NCBI GenBank assembly: GCA_014859805.1
Contig: JACUTN010000010.1
Location: forward strand, 1 to 16,571
Direction: 5' to 3'
DNA length: 16,571 bases
DNA from: Candidatus Bathyarchaeota archaeon
Lineage (GTDB): Archaea > Thermoproteota > Bathyarchaeia > Bathyarchaeales > Bathycorpusculaceae
This document shows, one piece after another, positions 14,475 through 16,571 of this stretch. A program made the translations under genes and the position numbers. How positions within the stretch are numbered: position 1 is the first letter of the stretch; every line of letters begins with the position of its first letter. Below the pieces are notes generated by a model, which saw only the letters and a list, made by a program, of their open reading frames with translations, searched no databases and had not been told where the DNA came from.

Positions 14475-14716
14475 GGATTTCTGTCGATGTGCTAAGCCCG
14501 AGAGTACAGTTTTCAATGTTGAGTTATCTAATTTGGATTTTACTTTAACTTATCTCTCCGTGGTTTGATAGTGTCGTTTCGGCGGTGGGTTTTTATGGAT
14601 TTGGTGTTGTATTTTGGTTCTGTCTAGAGGTGTTTGTGTTGGGTGGTTGGGCGCTTGGAGGAGTGATGTGTTTGGTGGCATGTCAAGCCTACTGGGAGCG
14701 ATTATGGGGGTGTTGA
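14475..14716. other. GT-rich gap between the FwdD-like gene and viral terminase genes
   Basis: These 242 bases are markedly rich in G and T on the plus strand, especially 14570-14715, unlike the flanking cellular genes. Several frames stay open only because of this composition, for example one from GTG at about 14586 with hydrophobic codons, and a 14-residue frame MSSLLGAIMGVLIG that ends just before the small terminase gene. None is convincing. No tRNA gene or integrase site could be recognised. This is where a provirus or virus-derived segment may begin. Confidence 0.4.
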
Positions 14717-14725
14717 TTGGATAAC

Positions 14726-15139
14726 ATGCGTAGATGGAAAAAGGATGATGTTGAGGAGCTTCGGAGACTTGTTGAAGGAAAGCAATCTTGGCAAGTTATT
14801 GCTGCTGAACTCAAACGTAGCGTTGATGCGGTGAGAATGAAAGCTAAGCGGTTGGGCTTAAGTGTTGTTGTTGATAGGGGGAGGGGGTCTACAACAACAA
14901 ATGATCTTCCTGAAGAGTTGCCGAGTGTTGAAGAAGCTTTGAAAGTTTTGGCTAGAGTGTTGAAAGCCTTTGATCAGCCTGGATTAGAAATGTCGGAGGT
15001 TCAGAGGCTTCAAGCTATGGTTTCCACGATTAGAACGTATGAGGGTATGCTTGCGAATTACATGCGTTATCGGGAGATTGAGAAAAGGCTTGTGGGGTTA
15101 GAGGCGAAATATGCCCGGCTTGTCAGAGAAAAGGCCTAG
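14726..15139 (+). CDS. Small HTH (SANT/Myb-like) protein, probable terminase small subunit
   Basis: This 137-residue protein opens with a helix-turn-helix of the SANT/Myb or homeodomain-like kind: WKKDDVEELRRLVEGKQSWQ, then VIAAELKRSVDAVRMKAKRLGL (about 24-45). A Thr/Asn-rich linker follows, then helices (VEEALKVLARVLKAFD, YRYREIEKRLVGLEAKY-like coil) suited to oligomerisation. Its position directly upstream of the large terminase, with a 29-base overlap, is that of the small subunit that recognises viral DNA in tailed viruses. The role is inferred from context plus the HTH. A TTG at 14717 is also in frame, with GGTG 4 bases before it, and would add three residues; I prefer the ATG but am not certain. 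Confidence 0.68.
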   Translation: MRRWKKDDVEELRRLVEGKQSWQVIAAELKRSVDAVRMKAKRLGLSVVVDRGRGSTTTNDLPEELPSVEEALKVLARVLKAFDQPGLEMSEVQRLQAMVSTIRTYEGMLANYMRYREIEKRLVGLEAKYARLVREKA

Positions 15140-16571
15140 AGCCTTCCGTCCAAGCGAATTGATGCCTACTTGGTATAGGCTGCAAAAGAGCGTCAGGATC
15201 GTTGAAGCTGAAGAAATGAAAAGAGCGCAGGAGCTTAGCGAGGATCCCGTTGAGTTTTTCCGTCAGGTCGTGGGATTTGAACCTACCGATTATCAGAAGC
15301 AACTTATTGAATGGTTTGTGTCTGAAGATAAGTATCAGTTTATTGCTGCCTGTTGGTGTAGGCAGAGTGGCAAAAGCTGGATTGTTGCAGCGTTGCTTTT
15401 GTGGTATGCTGTGACACATGCTGACAGTAACATCGCGGTTGTTGCCCCAAGTCTTAGACAAGCTAAATTCATTATTCGCCGCATAACTTATTTTCTGAAA
15501 TGTTTGCCTCCTGGCATGTATTTTAGGCCTCTCCGCACAGCCGTCAGATTTACAAATGGGTCTGTGATAGAGGCTTTTCCGAATAATCCAGATACTATTC
15601 GTGGGCCTACTCTTAACATTGTTTATGCTGACGAAATGAATTTTATGCCTAACAGTGAGGAAATGTATGATGCTATTCTTTTCACGCTTGGCACGACAAA
15701 CGGCAAGTTTATTTGCAGTAGCACACCTTGGAACAGTGATTCTGTTTTCTACAAGATGTTTAATCATGAGGATTTCAGCGACTTCGCCCGCAGTCATATT
15801 ACTTGGCGTGAAGCAGTAGAGCCCTATGGACCTTTAAAGAAAAATATCTTGGAAAAGATCAGGAAGCAGTTGGCTGCGGATCCTTGGCGTTGGAAACGTG
15901 AGATGGAGGCGGAATGGGCTGAAGATGAAGCTGTTTGGCTGCCCCAGTCACTCATAACTAAATGTATTGCCTCTCAGAAAACTTTAGGTTTTGAAATTGA
16001 GCTTTTTCCTTGGGAGAGTTATCATGAGGGTGAATTTTTTGCAGGCTTAGATTTGGGCAAGCATCATGATTATAGCGCTTTGGTTGTTATCGAAAATGTT
16101 GATAGTAAGTTTCTGTTGCGCCATTTGAAAATCTGGCCCTTGGAAACAAGTTATGCTGCTGTGATCGGTTATGTTAAGGCTCTGCAGGACCGTTGGGGCG
16201 GCTTCAACAAGATCCGTGTGGACATGACTGGTGTGGGCGATTATATTGTTGAAGATATGATTAATGCTGAAATTGATAATGTGGAAGGTGTGACTTTCAC
16301 TTTGCCGCGTAAGCAGGAGATGGCTAGTTTGCTTAAGCAGCGTATGATTGATGGTCGATTTTGGTTTCCATATTTTAAATGGAATAAGCCTTTCCAAGGT
16401 GAGTATGTGACTGAGCTTAATGTGGAAAGGTTTGAGCTGCGAAAAGATGGGAACATAGCCTTCTCGCATCCGAAAGGCACACATGATGATGTTTTTTGGG
16501 CTACTGCGTTAAGTCTTTACGCTACAGTTGAAATGAAACCGGAGCCAGAACTATGGGTTGTGCCACGATAA
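15111..16571 (+). CDS. Terminase large subunit (tailed-virus DNA packaging ATPase-nuclease)
   Basis: This 486-residue protein is complete, with its TAA as the last three bases of the window. The N-terminal packaging ATPase has an adenine-binding DYQKQLIEWF (60-69), Walker A CRQSGKSW (83-90), Walker B IVYADE (170-175) and the coupling motif CSSTPWN (202-208). The C-terminal RNase H-like nuclease has acidic residues in AGLDLGKHHDYSA (D313), VDMTGVGD (D371) and HDD (458-460). All catalytic positions look intact, so the enzyme is probably functional. It would package DNA into the heads of an archaeal tailed virus. ATG 15111 has GAGG 6 bases upstream and overlaps the preceding gene by 29 bases. 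Codon use is richer in T-ending codons than in the cellular genes. Portal and head genes would be expected to follow. Confidence 0.93.
   Translation: MPGLSEKRPRAFRPSELMPTWYRLQKSVRIVEAEEMKRAQELSEDPVEFFRQVVGFEPTDYQKQLIEWFVSEDKYQFIAACWCRQSGKSWIVAALLLWYAVTHADSNIAVVAPSLRQAKFIIRRITYFLKCLPPGMYFRPLRTAVRFTNGSVIEAFPNNPDTIRGPTLNIVYADEMNFMPNSEEMYDAILFTLGTTNGKFICSSTPWNSDSVFYKMFNHEDFSDFARSHITWREAVEPYGPLKKNILEKIRKQLAADPWRWKREMEAEWAEDEAVWLPQSLITKCIASQKTLGFEIELFPWESYHEGEFFAGLDLGKHHDYSALVVIENVDSKFLLRHLKIWPLETSYAAVIGYVKALQDRWGGFNKIRVDMTGVGDYIVEDMINAEIDNVEGVTFTLPRKQEMASLLKQRMIDGRFWFPYFKWNKPFQGEYVTELNVERFELRKDGNIAFSHPKGTHDDVFWATALSLYATVEMKPEPELWVVPR

Noticed and set aside
14580..14716. Hydrophobic open frames before the small terminase gene, possibly a small membrane protein
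   Set aside because: All frames are open because of the GT-rich composition; starts and ribosome-binding sites do not agree and the products are glycine/valine/tryptophan runs.
15123..15797. Long minus-strand open frame opposite the terminase gene
   Set aside because: It is antisense to a gene with intact ATPase motifs, and its translation has no domain pattern; it is a composition shadow.
1..16571. TAG read through as pyrrolysine
   Set aside because: TAG ends many genes at the expected family length (CdvA, CdvC, MobB-operon regulator, Lhr, FwdD-like), so it behaves as a normal stop.
1..16571. CRISPR arrays, tRNA or rRNA genes, insertion sequences
   Set aside because: No regularly spaced repeats, cloverleaf-like segments, rRNA-like sequence or transposase motifs were recognised on either strand.

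Overview
The window looks archaeal. It encodes a Cdv/ESCRT-III cell-division cluster with a Vps4-type ATPase, an archaeal Lhr-type helicase, a formylmethanofuran dehydrogenase D-type protein, MobB, and promoters with TATA-like boxes. Genes are often preceded by GGTGA or GGAGG ribosome-binding sites and start with ATG, GTG or TTG. A Cdv operon together with a formylmethanofuran enzyme subunit points to the TACK group. A Bathyarchaeia-like organism is my best guess, by inference and not by a search. TAG is an ordinary stop here: it ends at least nine of the genes.

Layout. 1-327 is the 3' end of an Lrp/AsnC-like regulator, tail to tail with a TauE/SafE transporter (minus). Next come an Lhr helicase (minus), a roughly 390-bp gap with two possible tiny genes, and a small two-helix membrane protein (minus). 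That membrane protein is divergent from the plus-strand cdv cluster at 4941-8483: a short ESCRT-III paralogue, CdvA, a winged-helix ESCRT-III (CdvB) and CdvC/Vps4. A minus-strand set follows: a winged-helix regulator, MobB, and a 57-residue gene overlapping the end of mobB. Two paralogous nucleotidyltransferases (COG2413-like) then converge and share a TTAA at their stops. Next are an ECF-type S component (minus), a CitG-like protein (plus) and an FwdD-like protein (plus). The last 2 kb holds a small-terminase-like HTH protein and a large terminase, so the right end runs into a provirus or virus-derived segment.

How the genes fit together. CdvA should bind membrane through its PRC-barrel and coiled-coil part and recruit CdvB through a C-terminal peptide. 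CdvB and the shorter paralogue polymerise, and CdvC, with an N-terminal MIT domain, remodels them through the proline-rich motifs both carry. MobB and the FwdD-like protein fit a molybdenum or tungsten pterin enzyme of C1 metabolism.

Main points of interest. The cluster has four genes, led by an extra ESCRT-III paralogue. Three genes (lhr, cdvB, the plus-strand nucleotidyltransferase) have coding similarity running upstream of any normal start codon. There is a 57-residue gene next to mobB, and a provirus edge. No wholly new system could be shown from the sequence alone.
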